Assembly (NCBI RefSeq): GCF_023278565.1
Contig: NC_064678.1
Coordinates: 2,356,001-2,420,000 of the forward strand
Direction of reading: 5' to 3'
DNA from: Colletotrichum lupini
Lineage: Eukaryota; Ascomycota; Sordariomycetes; Glomerellales; Glomerellaceae
Length of the DNA stretch: 64,000 nt
The first letter of the stretch is position 1, and the number at the start of each line of letters is the position of its first letter. Under the pieces are notes generated by a model. The model did not search any database. It saw nothing but the letters and a program-made list of their open reading frames with translations, and was not told where the DNA came from. Positions 50,660-61,625 of this stretch are shown here, piece after piece. Position numbers and translations under genes: made by a program.

Positions 50660-52640
50660 TATAACCCTCGGTAATACGTCGCTAAGAGATTATTAAGATA
50701 TAGCTACGTAAGGAGAGTAACCTATATAATATTAGTAGTAGTAATAGTAGCTCTAGCGTATATTTCTAAAGCTTAATAGTTAGCGATAGTAGTCCGCTTA
50801 GTAAGCGAGAAGCGGGGAGGCTTTGTGCGCGTACTTAGTTAACTACTTAGAGTAAGGCCGTTAACCTTATTAATATTATGATAGGTAAGAGGGAGGTAGT
50901 TAAAGTCGCGCAGAGTATTATATATATTAATAATAATAGTTCGCAAAGCGTTTGCTACCTAGTCGCCGTTAGAAGTTATAATAAGAGGTATAATAGGAGC
51001 TATAATAAGAGGTATAACGGGAGCTATAATAAGAGGCATAACGGGAGCTATAATAGGAAGTATAACGGGAGCTATAATAAGAGGCGGAGTAAGAAGTAAA
51101 ATAGGGGCCGTAATGCTATTATTGTTAATAACGGGTCGGGGACGGGGGACGTTATCTAAGGCGACGCTCTCGTAGTCCTAGTTAAGCTAAGGGACCTTAA
51201 TAATATTAATGTTCGTAAAGAACTTAGTAATATCGAACTACTTATTATGACCCGTAGCTTTAACCTTAGTATGAGTAATAGCCTTATCGAGCCGTCGCAG
51301 AGCCTTTATTTAGAGTAGGAGGAGCGTAATACTAACTTTATTAAGATCTAAAATAATATAACTAAGGGCTAGGGTACCCTCGTCTATACTAAAAAGAGCG
51401 TTATAAGTAGGGGTCGGTAAGTTATTAACATTAAAATAGTAGCGCTTATTATAATACTAAGAAGGAGAATTTTTTAAATCGCTACCGAGCTCCTTAGATT
51501 CGGTATCCTCGCGCTAGGACTTATTAAACTTAAACCTAAAGTCGTCCCGCTCGTCGTTATTATTAGGAATATAATTAATAATAAGAGTACGCTTCTTAAT
51601 AAGAGTCCGAGTCTCGGGACCGCGGGAAATAGGGGTAGTACTATATATAGTAACGGTATAAGTAAGTACTTTATTCGCTAAGAACTTAGTAACGCGTTTA
51701 TAAAAAATAGGGAAAGTAAGAAACTCTTAAATACGTATAATAATAACGCCTTTAGGAGTCTTTTTATAGTACTAAGCTAGAGCGTCGAGGTTATTTTATA
51801 GAGTAGTTATATAGCTATCGTTACGAAAATAAGCTAGCTAGAGGCGACTAAGGTAAGAGATAATCTCAGTCTTATTATTAGTATTAAGGATACTAGCTTA
51901 AAAAGAGAAATCTAAGTTAGTAAGAAGAAAATTTGCTAAACGATCGCTAACGACTTACCGTAATTAAAATTAATAAGTTTAAATACTTATAGTTAGTAGC
52001 GAGCTCTTAAAGAATAACTTATTTAAGGTAGACTTTTTTCGCTTTATTACCCGCCGACGGGTTAGTAATATAAGCGGCTACCTTCTCCTATACGCTAGTA
52101 ATATAGCTAAAGGTATAGAGAACGCGGCTGCGCTTATAAGAGTTAAAGCTACTTTACTCCTCGGTATTACGGAACTCTATAAGGGTATTCTAAGTAAACT
52201 AGGCGGTACTATATAGCTCCTCGGGAACTTAAGAGATATCGTTAGCTAATATTTTAGTAACGGATTAGCGAGGACTCGACGACTTATAGTAGAACACTTT
52301 TTCTTATTAATTTAATAAATAATATACTTAGTAACGTAAGTACTAGCGATATAAATAAGCTTGTTAATATCGTAATATAAACTAGCTAAGTAGCGTATAT
52401 AAAGAGTACCACCGCAGAGACTACGGAAGCCCTTCTTAGGATTATACTCTATATTAAGTATATCCTAAATACGCAAAATAGTAAATATTTCGGCAAATAC
52501 TTAGCAATAGTATAGCAAGAGAGTCGTAATTAGGAAACGATACGGAATTAGAATATCGTAAAAAAAAAAGTATAGTTATATAAAAAAGAATTCGTAGAAC
52601 GGTCGCCGAATAGAAAGAGGGAAGAAAAAATAAACACGCG
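50660..52640 (-). pseudogene. opposite-strand gene-like frame in element A
   Basis: Counterpart of the plus-strand frame in element B, here on the minus strand. It contains RIQDILNIEYNPKKGF and, in the next frame, SVTKILANDISQVPEELY and NKAKKVYLK. The intron is at 51958-51898 (61 bp) with donor GTAAGT and a perfect TACTAAC branch sequence, but its last two bases read AA instead of AG, consistent with a RIP change. Stops are TAA/TAG. It converges with the end of pol. Function unknown. Confidence 0.6.
50974..51093. repeat. 24-bp minisatellite in element A, five units
   Basis: Five head-to-tail 24-bp units, each containing AGCTATAATAAGAGG or a close variant, inside the opposite-strand gene-like region. 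The sense translation (SYNKRYNG repeats) comes from the non-coding direction if the opposite-strand reading is correct. Confidence 0.9.
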
Positions 52641-52969
52641 ACTCGTAACGAACGAAAAATCTTTTATTATAATCGATAGCTTAGTAATAATAATAACCGC
52701 GAGGTTAGGCAGGCTCTTATATATTACAACGGTCGGAATACTTTACTACGAATATATACTACTAACTTAGTAACTAGTCGGCGCGCTATTACCGAATAAT
52801 AATAATAAGGCATCCGTTAGATAAGGAGACAGGAGCAATGCCTTGTTCTTAAGTAAGAAAGGATATTATTAACGCCTTACGGAATCTATTACGAATAACG
52901 ACGTTAATAGCTTTATTATTAGCGTCAAAGGAAGATATTACGTAATAACTTTGGGGACTAAAGTTACGT

Positions 52970-52980
52970 AAGGGGGGAGT
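52970..52980 (+). promoter_or_regulatory. polypurine tract of element A
   Basis: AAGGGGGGAGT just before the 3' LTR, the expected plus-strand DNA primer. Confidence 0.8.
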
Positions 52981-52983
52981 AAT

Positions 52984-53173
52984 TATAATAGATTCGGGAT
53001 GCGGCCGGCGATAGGACGCCGATAACTCAGCGACCGGTGCACGGATCTTATTATAAAAGAACTTTCTAAGAAGCAGAGCCCTTACGAAGGACTCTATAAG
53101 CTTTAGTCTTATAATACACCTATACCTATATTATAGCCTCGCTAGTTAAGTGCTCATAGCCTAATCTCTTATA
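52984..53173 (+). repeat. 3' LTR of element A
   Basis: 190 bp, TATAATAGATTCGGG to CTAATCTCTTATA. Less mutated than the 5' copy. TTAGT follows at 53174-53178. Confidence 0.95.
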
Positions 53174-53178
53174 TTAGT

Positions 53179-53508
53179 ACGTATACTTCTAATTATACTT
53201 CTACCTACTTACTTCTATTTTTACTTGACTACTTACTTACTTACTTACTTACCTACTTACTTATTTTTACTTTTACTTAATTATTTTTATTTCTAACCTC
53301 TATTACTATATCGTTATTATTATATAGTTAATTAATAATAAATTTATTATAACTTTTAATACTAAAGGTTAATTTAGTAGGCCCTCGTAATATTACTACT
53401 CTTTTTTTATATATTAAAAGCCCTCTTATAAACGGCGCGCTTATTAATTTAATTAATACCCTTATAACTACCCTCTAGGCCTTTATTTATAACTATAGTT
53501 TTATAATC
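53179..53508. other. AT-rich spacer between elements A and C
   Basis: About 330 bp of RIP-like AT-rich sequence without coding potential. It contains an (ACTT)n-type microsatellite at 53229-53264. The last five bases, TAATC (53504-53508), are the left target-site duplication of element C. Confidence 0.7.
53229..53264. repeat. (ACTT)n microsatellite
   Basis: An imperfect run of ACTT units with one ACCT variant, between the two retrotransposons. Confidence 0.85.
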
Positions 53509-53698
53509 TATAATAGATTCGGGATACGGCCGGTTATAAGACGCCGATAACTTAGTAACTAATATACGGATCGTATTATAAAAGAACTTTTTAAAAAATA
53601 GAGCCCTTATAAAGGACTTTATAAGCTTTAGTTTTATAATATATTTATATTTATATTATAGCCTCGCTAATTAAGTATTTATAGCCTAATCTTTTATA
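53509..53698 (+). repeat. 5' LTR of element C
   Basis: 190 bp, TATAATAGATTCGGG to CTAATCTTTTATA. TAATC precedes it. Confidence 0.95.
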
Positions 53699-54039
53699 AT
53701 TCTAAAGCTTTTACTTTTATAAAATAATTAATATAAATAATAATAAATTATAAAAACGAACGGAACGTTAACGAAACGACGCTTAGTTATTAATAAAGAG
53801 CTATTAGTATTAATAAGCTATAACTATTTAGAGTTAACTACTTAACCCTATTTTATTTAGAGGAACGAGCTTATTATAGGATAAGTCCTATTTAAATATT
53901 AGTATTTATAAAAGAGCTAAATAAAAAAAATAATTAGAGTAAATTACCCTTACGAGCTAGTTACCTTATTAATACTTTAAAGACCTTATTTATTATAAAC
54001 GGGGCGTTTATTAATAACTAATTACTAAATATATAAAAT

Positions 54040-55010
54040 TAAGGCGTATATAAAAGCGCGGGTAATATTAAAATAGTTAGTTTAATAAACCCTATAAGCT
54101 TAATAATAACTTATTTTTATAAGATAATAAAAATAATAATTAAAAATCGAAACTAAGAATAGTATTAATATAAAGAGCTCGTTTAATAACTTACCGAGCG
54201 GTTAGTAATACGTCTAGGTTAATAAAAATATAAAAAGCCTCCTTTTTATAACTATAAACTAATTAAAAAAAAGTCTACGAGTACTTAAATAGTAAACTAA
54301 ATTATTATTATAAAAATAAGTAATAAGCTTTATATAAAAAGTATTATAAAATAATATATTAAATAGGCCCTATTTAAAATATCCTTATTATTATAAACGT
54401 AATAGTATAATTATAAAAAGAGCCTCTAAGATCCCCTCTCTTAGAGCGACTTCTTAGCGTTTATTTATTAATAATACGTAGACCCCGAGACTTAAAAATA
54501 AGAATATTATAAAGAGCTAAGAATAAAGAGGCTAAAAGAGAACTAAACCCCTACTTAGTTCTTTGCTAAGTAATTAATAATTTATTATAACCTAGGTATA
54601 GAAAATAAAAAAAATAAAAATTAGAGGCATATTAGTTCTTTTTTAAACTACTATTTTAATTATAGAACGATCTAATTTATTATAAGGTCTTAATTAAAAA
54701 AGTACGTAATATAGCTTACGAAGCTAATAAATTATAATTATTAAATTAATAAAAGGGCGGCGACTAGTTATAAAAGGATAGTAAAAAGAGGCTATATTTA
54801 TTATTAAAATAACCGCGTTAAATATCCCCTTTTTATAAAAAAAAGAATAAGGAGAGCTCTAAGGGGCTAGGTTCTAAGGACTTACTAAGAATAATATTAT
54901 AAAAGCTATATAATAAAAGTACTTATACCGAGCTATTATAAAAGCGTCGTAATAATAATATTAAGTACTTTATATATAATAAAATAGGCTATATATTTAG
55001 TAAATATTAA
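54040..55010 (+). pseudogene. gag relic of element C
   Basis: Colinear with the gag of A but with more stops. The zinc knuckle at about 54966-55007 has all four ligands replaced by Tyr, with the conserved Gly (GGC) kept. Boundaries are approximate. Confidence 0.75.
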
Positions 55011-55199
55011 AAGAATAAGTTAGGAAGTAAGGGTAATAATAAGCTAATATATTCCTAATTAAAGCTAACGTTAGTAACTGTTTAACGGGTTATTACTAAG
55101 CTAAGAGTCATAAAAGTCGACTTATTAAAAAATAAGTAAGTATAAGTAATATACTTAATATGCTTATATTAAGTATTAAGAAAGTATTAATAAAAATAA

Positions 55200-58100
55200 A
55201 TATAAAGGGTAGGGTAATAGTTTTACGAAGTATTATTAAAAGGCTAATAAAAGTTAATATAAATATATACTCCGAGATAGATATTATTAATACTAAGCTC
55301 GTAACCTACTTAGGGTTAACCCCGGCTATTACTATAACTCCCTTATTAAGGGACTTTTAAAATAAAGCTATAGGCTAGGAAAAAGCTTACTAATTAACGC
55401 TCTTCTTTATTAACTATTATAAATAGTTGAAATTTTTTTAGTAACTATTCGCCGTAATTAATAAGGATAAAAGAATAGTAGATCTCTTATTATTATAATT
55501 ATTAATAAGCTAAGAGGGTATTTGTATTAATATAATAACGAATATATAATTATACGAGCCTATCTTAGTCACTAAACTAAAAATAATAGCTCGTTATATT
55601 ATTAAGAATTATAAAAAAGCGTATATATTATATATTACTATTATAAAAAGTATTACGGGGGTAATAAAAACTAAACTACGAGGGAGTCTATTATTAAAAC
55701 TCTAATTAGAAATAGAGATGTTTAATAAGTAATCAATAAAGGGACCGTAGTTATATAGTAGGGTAAAATACTTAATTAACCTAATTCTAAGTATTAAATT
55801 ATTATATAATCTTATTTATTCGTTAAGTAAAAAATAACTTAATAAGCTTTGCGCGTATATTATTAAAAACTTAGTAAACGGTTATATTATATTTTTAATT
55901 AGTAAAACTAGGGTACCGATCCTCTTTATATTAAAAAAGGATAGTACGCTATGCTTCTATATAAACTACTACGGCTAAATAAAATAATTATAAAAAATTA
56001 ATACTTACTATTACTTATTAGTAAGCTCTTGAATAGGCTTTATAAAGCGAAATAGATTTTAAAAATAGATATTAGGGATGCCTATTACTATATTTAAATT
56101 AAAAAAAAAACTAATAAAAAATAGCGTTCCAGAGTTAATATAGTTATTTCGAATATATTATTATACCTTTCGGGCTAATAAACGTACCCGCAACGTTCTA
56201 AGCGTATATTTACTAAGCGCTCGCTAACTTATTAAATACTTATTATATAATGTATATAAATAATTTAATAATCTATTTAATAATAAAGGAGTAGTATACG
56301 GAGGATATTAAAAAGGTCCTCTAACGTTTATAATTATACGGGGTTTTTACTAAACTATTAAAGTGCTCGTTTTATTAAAAAAGGATCGAGTTCCTAAGTT
56401 ATATTATTATACTAAAAAAATCGAAATTAACTCGTTATAAGTACGAATAATCGCTAACTAAAAAGCACTAGAGTTTACTAAGGATATTTAAGTATTCCTA
56501 GGGTTTTATAACTTTTATTAGAAGTTTATTATTAAATATTTAGGTATTATTATATTAATAATAGTATTATTAAAAATAAAAAAGGGGTAAATAAGGGACT
56601 TTTAGTAAACTAAGGAAGTAGACGAGGCGTTTAATTAACTTAAGGTCGCTTTTATTTTAATAACTATACTTATATACTAAAACCTATAATATATTATATG
56701 AGTAAAAACCGACGCTTTAATTAAAACTATTGTAGTAATCTTATTATAATAGGCTAATAAAAAATAGTAACCTATTACTTATTAATTATAAAAGCTTATA
56801 AATACGGAGTAGTAATAAGCTATAGGTTAATAAAAACTACTTATTATAATAAAAGGGCTAGAGTACTAAGCTTATTACTTCTAGGGCCTTTTATAAAAGT
56901 TTATAATTTTAATAAATTACTAAGTACTTAAAAAAGTAATCGGTATACCGGCGCGGGACCTTTAGGAAAAGCTTATAAAATAAATATATAAACTATTGAT
57001 ATTTAACTTTAACTTAGAATACTAACTAAGGAAAACGAACCTAGTGGACGGTTTATTTAAAAAGCTAGACTATATAAAAGGAGAAGTGCTTTATAAAAAC
57101 GTCGTCCCTATATTAGCTTAGAAACTATATCTTGTTAACGAACTACTACTTAACGTTTAATAAAGGATAATTAGCTTAAAAAATAGAAAAATATTACTAA
57201 AATATACGTTTAAATAGTTAAGGCCTCCCTTTATAATCTTAACTAAATATTAACTAATTTTAAAAATAGGGAATCCTCTCCCCTATATTAGTAACGTATT
57301 ATAAAGCGTATTAATAAAATAATAATAGTTATTATTATAACGATTTAAAATAAAAAAATAAAAGAGTTATTAATAAACGCTCGTTAACGGTCCGGTAAGG
57401 ATGAAAAGGAGTTAGATAGAGCTAGGGTTATTATATTAAAATAGTATATTTTATACCCTATTATAAAAAAGCTTATAAAAAGTAAAACGGTATTCGCTTC
57501 TCATTTCTTATTAAAAATTAAAGAGCTCGTTAGAAAATTATAAACTAAAAACGAGTTCTATATATTATAATTAATAAGAGTTTATATTACGGTTAGTAAG
57601 CTAAGAGTATATTTACTTAACGAATAAGGTATACTATGTTTTAAAAAAAGACTTATTATTTTTTAAATAAAGTCTTTTTAAATAGAGATCTTTTATCAAT
57701 ATTACGACGATTATAGGGTAAGTTATATAAGAGTTATAAAAACTCTTAAACTAATTTAAAAAAAGTTCTATTAAAAAAATATTTAATAAGATATTTAAAA
57801 ATACGTTAAGAATTATAAGTATTATTTAGGAGTTATAACCCTAAGATATAAGCCGTATGGGTAGCTATAGTTATTATTACTACTCTTATATTTATTTTAA
57901 AAAATATTTATAAACTTTATTATAAAATTATTACTAAGCGCTCGTAATAACGGCGTAGAGTATAATAATATCTTAGTTATTATTTATTATATAATAAAGT
58001 TTATAAAGTTCTTACTTATTATTAAGATACTTAACGTAGTATAAATAGTAAATATTTTATATTAAAAAGTTAAATATAAGTTTAGTATACTAAAAAGTAT

Positions 58101-59000
58101 TATTATAAATAAAAATAAGCTCTTTATAAGCGTATTTTAAAAAGAGTTTATTAAAAAATAGGTAATACGTTATTAATTATTTACTACGTATTATTTATAA
58201 ACGGACGGCTAAACGGAGCGGACTTATTAAATATTAAAAAAGTATTTAAAGATTTACGCTAAGAGCTTACTAAATAAATAAGTAATATAACTAAAAAAGG
58301 CCGAGTTTATATATAATAATAACTAATACTCTATTATAAAAGTATCCCCGTATATAATACTATACGGCTATTACCCTAAGTATATTAAATATATATTTAA
58401 TTATAAAGCTATAATCTAGGGGGTTTAAAAAAGGGTTTAAAAATTAAAGAGATTAGGGCCTAGGCTACGCGAGTATAAGTATAAGTTTTTAAAAACCAAG
58501 TAGCTTATTATAATAAAAAATATACCCTAAAAGAGTTTAATTATAAAAGTCGTCGGCTTATTAATAAAGAATATACGATTTAAAAATAATAAACTAGTAC
58601 TAAGATATATTAAAATAGTAATAACTAAAAGGGTAGGGAAATAGGCTTACTAAGTATATTTACTAAAGTAATATTAGAGAATATATAATATTTTCTTAGT
58701 TTCCTAGCTTAAGCTATAAAGAAATTACCAAACGGTTAGTAACTAAATAATAAATCTCCTAGAGTTAAAAAACGAGTAAGACGTTTAGGAAGTTAAAAAA
58801 ATCGTCGTAATATAAAGTAAGGGAGGAAATTTATAATATCTCGTTAAATAAGCTAAGTAGCTTACTAAGTATAATATATAAGAGCTTATTAAATATTTTA
58901 AAAAGTAATAAAAATAATTAATAAATTTGAATGTTATAAAAAAGGGTATATATAAAATAAAATAATAAACGTTAAGCTCGTAATAAAAAGTCGCTCAAAA
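55200..59000 (+). pseudogene. pol relic of element C
   Basis: Protease-like segment at about 55250-55335 (SEIDIINTKLVTYLGLTPA). RT has both catalytic Asp of the YxDD box replaced (YINN, about 56252-56263). RNase H, integrase and chromodomain (about 58820-58930) follow. A short open stretch at 55160-55360 is only a surviving part of this relic, not a gene. Confidence 0.85.
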
Positions 59001-59129
59001 TAAGTTAATTAATAATATACTATAAAACCCTTTTTATTTAGCTTAGCGTAATTTTTTTAAAAAAAATATAATATTATAACCCTTAATAATACGTTGCTAA
59101 AAAATTACTAAGATCTAGCTACGTAGGGG

Positions 59130-61080
59130 GAGTAACTTACGTAATATTAATAATAATAATAGCGGCTCTAGCGTATACTTTTAAAACTTAATAATTAGTA
59201 ATAGTAATCCGCTGAGTAAGTAAAAAGTAAAAAAGCTTTATATACGTACTTAGCTAACTACTTAAAATAAGGCTATTAACCTTATTAATATTATAATAAG
59301 TAAGAGGGAGGTAATTAAAGTCGCGCAGAGTATTATATATATTAATAATAATAGTTTATAAAACGTTCGCTATTTAGTTACCGTTAAAGGCTATAATAAG
59401 AAGTATAATAGGAGCTATAGTAAGAGGTATAATAAGACGTATAACGGGAGTTATAATAAGAGGTATAACGAGAGCTATAATAAGAAGTATAACGAGAGCT
59501 ATAATAAGAAATATAACGGGAACTATAATAAAAAGCGGAGTAAGAGGTAAAGTAGGGGGCATAATACTATTATTATTAATAATAAGTTAGGGACGGGGGA
59601 CGTTATTTAAAGTAACGCTCTCGTAGTCTTAGTTAAGCTAAGGGACCTTAATAATATTAATATTTATAAAGAACTTATTAACGTCGAACTACTTATTACG
59701 ACTTATAACTTTAACTTTAATATAAATAATAACCTTATTAAGCTATTATGAAGCTTTTATTTAGAGCGGGAAGAGTATAATACTAGCCTTATTAAGATTT
59801 AAAATAATATAACTAAGGGCTAAGGTACCCTCGTTTATATTAAAAAGAGCGTTATAAGTAAGGGTTAATAAGTTGTTAATATTAAAATAGCAGCGCTTAT
59901 TATAATATTAAAAAAAAGAATTCTCTAAGTTATTACTAAGCTTTTTAAATTTAGTATCCTCGCGCTAGGATTTATTAAACTTAAACTTAAAGTCGTCCTA
60001 CTTATTATTATTATTAAAAATATAATTAGTAATAAAAGTACGCTTTTTAATAAGAGTCCGAGTCTCGGGACTATAAGAAATAAGGGTAGCGTTATATATA
60101 ATAATAATATAAATAAGTACCTTATTTATTAAGAACTTAGTAACGCGTTTATAAAAAATAAGAAAAGTAAAAAACTCTTAAATACGTATAATAATAACGC
60201 CCTTAAGAATCTTTTTATAATACTAAGCTAGAGCGTTAAAATTATTTTATAAAGCGGTCATACGGCTATTATTATAAAAATAAGCTAGCTAGAGGTAACT
60301 AAAATAGAAAATAATCTTAATTTTATTATTAATATTAAGGATACTAGCTTAAAAAAAATTTCTAAGTTAGTAAAAAAAGAATTCGCTAAACGATTACTAA
60401 TAACTTATTATAATCGAGATTAATAAGTTTAAATACTCGTAGTTAGTAACGAGCTCTTAGAGAGTAGCCTATTTAAGATAGACCTTTTTTATCTTATTAC
60501 CCGCTAATAAGTTAGTAATATAAATAGCGACCTTTTTTTATATATTAATAATATAACTAAAAGTATGAAGAACGTAGCCGTATTTATAAAAATTAAAGCT
60601 ACCCTACTCCTTAGTATTATAAAACTTTATAAGGGTATTTTAAATAAACTAAGTAGCGCTATATAGCTCTTTAAGAACTTAAAAAACATTATTAGCTAAT
60701 ATTTCGGTAATAAATTAGCGAGGACTCGACGACTTATAGTAAAACACTTCTTTTTATTAATTTAATAAATAATATACTTAGTAACGTAAGTACCGGTAAT
60801 ATAAATAAGCTCGTTAATATCGTAATATATATTAGCTAAGTAGTATATATAAAGAGCACCGCTACGGATATTATAAAAGCCTTTCTTAGGATTATACTCT
60901 ATATTAAGTATATCCTAAATACGCAAAATAGTAAATATTTTGATAAATACTTAGTAATAATATAGTAAGAGAGTCGTAATTAAAAAACGATACGGAATTA
61001 GAATATTATAAAAAGAAAAGTATAGTTATATAAAAAAGAATTCGTAGAACGGTTACCGAATAAAAAGAGAGAAAAAAAAA
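59130..61080 (-). pseudogene. opposite-strand gene-like frame in element C
   Basis: Counterpart of the frames in A and B. The intron region (about 60350-60410) keeps TACTAAC, but the donor G is mutated (ATAAGT) and one base is missing near the acceptor. The surviving stretch at 59374-59562 on the minus strand, with its Ile/Leu-rich repeats, is the minisatellite part of this frame. RIP has made it look like a membrane segment. Confidence 0.55.
59389..59544. repeat. 24-bp minisatellite in element C, about 6.5 units
   Basis: Six full 24-bp units and one half unit (59437-59448), each containing CTATAATAAGA(A/G) or a close variant. The half unit would keep the frame (12 bp). Confidence 0.85.
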
Positions 61081-61416
61081 ATACGTAACTAATAACGAAA
61101 AAAAAATCTTTTATTATACTTAATAGCTTAGTAATAATAATAACCACGAGGTTAAGCAGGCTCTTATATATTATAATAATTAGAATACTTTACTACGAAT
61201 ATATATTACTAACTTAGTAACTAGTTAGCGCGCTATTACTAAATAATAATAATAAAATATCCGTTAAATAAGGAGATAAGAATAATACTTTATTCTTAAA
61301 TAAAAAAGGATATTATTAACGCCTTATAGAATCTATTACGAATAACAACGTTAATAGTTTTATTATTAATATTAAAAGAAGATATTACGTAATAACTTTA
61401 GGGACTAAAGTTACAT

Positions 61417-61427
61417 AAAGGGGGAGT
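61417..61427 (+). promoter_or_regulatory. polypurine tract of element C
   Basis: AAAGGGGGAGT before the 3' LTR, matching the tracts of A and B. Confidence 0.8.
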
Positions 61428-61430
61428 AAT

Positions 61431-61620
61431 TATAATAAATTTAGAATATAGTTAGTAATAGGATACTAATAACTTAGTAATTAATATACGAATCGTATTA
61501 TAAAAGAACTTTTTAAAAAGCAGAGCCCTTACGAAAGACTTTATAAGCTTTAGTCTTATAATATACCTATACCTATATTATAGCCTCGCTAGTTAAGTAC
61601 TCATAGCCTAATCTCCTATA
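61431..61620 (+). repeat. 3' LTR of element C
   Basis: 190 bp. The first half is heavily mutated (TATAATAAATTTAGAAT...), the second half less so. TAATC follows at 61621-61625. Confidence 0.95.
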
Positions 61621-61625
61621 TAATC

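Larger units (their letters stand above)
37013..53173 (+). mobile_element. element A: Ty3/gypsy chromovirus, interrupted by element B
   Basis: A complete but dead LTR retrotransposon on the plus strand. The 190-bp LTRs lie at 37013-37202 and 52984-53173. The 5-bp duplication TTAGT is at 37008-37012 and 53174-53178. Without the nested element B and its 5-bp duplication it is about 8.09 kb. Order: 5' LTR, gag with zinc knuckle, protease, RT, RNase H, integrase (split by B at 41475), chromodomain, an opposite-strand gene-like frame, polypurine tract, 3' LTR. The chromodomain and the Ty3-type RT-RNaseH-integrase order place it among chromoviruses. Every coding part is full of TAA/TAG and has replaced catalytic residues, as RIP produces. 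The terminal TG...CA is eroded to TA...TA. No obvious tRNA primer-binding TGG follows the 5' LTR. Confidence 0.95.
53509..61620 (+). mobile_element. element C: same chromovirus family, uninterrupted
   Basis: An 8112-bp element on the plus strand with 190-bp LTRs at 53509-53698 and 61431-61620. The duplication TAATC is at 53504-53508 and 61621-61625. Its order of domains equals that of A and B. It has lost more C and G than A or B and has extra stops. No insertion interrupts it, so it serves as the reference for proving that B is nested in A. Confidence 0.95.

Noticed and set aside
50974..51093. Regular short repeats that might be taken for a CRISPR array
   Set aside because: The units are head to tail without unique spacers, in a eukaryotic retrotransposon. 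It is a minisatellite.
50878..51099. Open frame on the plus strand with SYNKRYNG repeats
   Set aside because: It is the sense reading of the minisatellite in element A. The opposite strand has the longer, spliced and conserved frame, so this is probably a shadow.
59374..59562. Open frame on the minus strand with an Ile/Leu/Pro-rich product resembling a membrane protein
   Set aside because: It is the 24-bp minisatellite of element C read in the opposite-strand frame, made hydrophobic by RIP. It is part of a dead gene-like relic, not a separate membrane protein.
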